Shown here: one piece after another, positions 63,443 to 64,000 of the stretch | How the letters are laid out: the number at the start of each line of letters is the position of its first letter | How positions within the stretch are numbered: the first letter of the stretch is position 1 | Assembly (NCBI GenBank): GCA_024233005.1 | Contig: JACKQE010000003.1 | Coordinates: 124,001 to 188,000, forward strand | Length of the DNA stretch: 64,000 bases | From: Akkermansiaceae bacterium | GTDB taxonomy: Bacteria; Verrucomicrobiota; Verrucomicrobiia; Verrucomicrobiales; DEV007 | Direction of reading: 5' to 3' | The notes under the pieces: model-generated | Seen by the model: only the letters and a program-made list of their open reading frames with translations | Databases searched by the model: none | What the model was told of the DNA's origin: nothing | Program-made: the position numbers and the translations under genes

Positions 63443-63808
63443 TCAGGCAGGCACGGCATCTTTGCGTATGGTGGCAATGCAGTCCCTGACTTTCGCGAGA
63501 TCCTTCCGGCCCGGCGTGCCGCTCCCGGCTCGACTGGCGACATCGATGGGCGTGAGACCGCCCGCGAGGATGATTCTCCGCCCCGGCCAGCGATCCACCG
63601 CGGCGCCTGCGATCGACCAATCCAGGGGCCCTCCGATGCCGACACGCGCAACGGGTTCCCACGTGTCCAGCAAAATGGTGGTGCCAGGGTTGGATTCCAC
63701 GCGGCTGAGTTCCTTCTTGTTTTTGATCCCCAGAGCCTTGCGCACCGGAAAACCGCGAGCGGCGAGCCGGGCGAAAGTGGACGGCTGCTCGTCGCCATGA
63801 AGTTGCTG
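63443..63808 (-). pseudogene. trpF: 5'-deleted trpF (phosphoribosylanthranilate isomerase) relic
   Basis: A frame of 121 residues from CAG at 63808 to TGA at 63445-63443 reads QQLHGDEQPSTFARLAARGF, then TTILLDTW, GGPLDWSIAG and IILAGGLTP, which are the middle and end motifs of TrpF. The N-terminal half of the barrel (about 90 residues) is missing, and codons TAA and TAG directly precede it in frame. Around GGLTPIDVASRAG the usual loop of about 15 residues before IDV also appears deleted. TrpF is normally about 200 residues. The remnant cannot make a TIM barrel. Confidence 0.75.
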
Positions 63809-63811
63809 CTA

Positions 63812-64000
63812 TTACTTTTCTTTTTCAACCCCTCGGCTCCCTTCCCGCCGAAGGCCCGGGGTCGGCGGGGGTTCGTTCTCCTTCCCGACGCGGATCGGCA
63901 GCCTCACATCCAGGATGCGGACGATGGCCGGGAGCTGCTTCCGAAACTGCGGCGCCGCCATCGGGATGTCAGCGCCTTCCCGCTTCATGCTCACAGGCAC
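63812..64000 (-). CDS. C-terminal part of an unidentified protein (starts beyond window)
   Basis: The frame enters from the right edge and stops at TAA 63814-63812, giving 62 residues in the window. Sequence such as MAAPQFRKQLPAIVRILDVRLPIRV looks coding, but the C-terminal 25 residues are Pro/Arg/Glu-rich and could be junction sequence. The stop is in frame with, and directly adjoins, the trpF relic. I cannot name the family. Confidence 0.5.
   Translation of the reverse strand: MPVSMKREGADIPMAAPQFRKQLPAIVRILDVRLPIRVGKENEPPPTPGLRREGSRGVEKEK

Noticed and set aside
1..64000. tRNA and rRNA genes
   Set aside because: No T-loop/acceptor pattern or rRNA-like stretch was noticed on reading; a covariance-model search could still find one and would settle it.

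Overview
The window reads as chromosomal DNA of a Verrucomicrobiota bacterium (PVC superphylum). The evidence is gene content, not a marker gene: two very large PVC-type heme-binding (CxxCH) dehydrogenase/HEAT proteins, a DUF1587/1592/1588/1585 planctomycete-type cytochrome, a DUF1080 glycoside-type hydrolase, an ECF sigma factor paired with a FecR-LamG anti-sigma-like protein, and many secreted beta-propeller and esterase proteins with Sec signal peptides. Base composition is G+C-rich, Shine-Dalgarno motifs are mostly absent, and start codons were therefore chosen mainly from signal peptides and domain starts. No rRNA, tRNA or CRISPR array was found.

Layout. 1-363 is the start of a lipoprotein-like gene running off the left edge. 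911-14035 is a plus-strand array of nine genes: a tri-heme CxxCH/DUF4384 protein, a DUF4384 protein, an OmpA-family protein, a secreted caspase-fold protein, a cell-wall amidase, then DUF1080, cupredoxin-PA14, beta-propeller and esterase genes for extracellular carbohydrate work. 14401-18158 is an accessory island: a calcium-repeat surface protein whose C-terminal amidase domain has visibly lower G+C, with an overlapping membrane-anchored partner gene, which suggests a toxin/immunity pair. A decayed, internally deleted IS3 element (18338-19193) lies next to it.

19653-25495 (minus) holds a leucine-rich-repeat protein, a CxxCH dehydrogenase/HEAT protein and an SGNH hydrolase. 25624-31346 has two Na/Pi-cotransporter paralogues flanking the ECF sigma/FecR pair. 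31556-38191 has a quinoprotein-like propeller, a GNAT acetyltransferase and the DUF1592-type cytochrome. 38357-42544 is a two-gene export-like unit: a GAF-HlyD adaptor followed by a PqqD-like/M50-protease/HlyD adaptor. 42562-45129 is a serine protease and an alcohol dehydrogenase; 45254-45961 is a small repeat protein with a terminator. 46046-47745 is a prenyltransferase-like toroid with a HAD phosphatase, and 47857-48689 a small protein with a nucleotidyltransferase.

48710-52924 is a sialidase fused to a CxxCH dehydrogenase; 53112-56141 are a hypothetical protein and an esterase. 56217-61468 (minus) is a probable zinc/manganese uptake operon (outer-membrane barrel, binding protein, small membrane protein, ATPase, permease, EamA transporter) with two matching 15-bp palindromes upstream, one over a candidate -35. 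The right end has a quinoprotein-like propeller, a 5'-deleted trpF relic and the tail of an unidentified gene.
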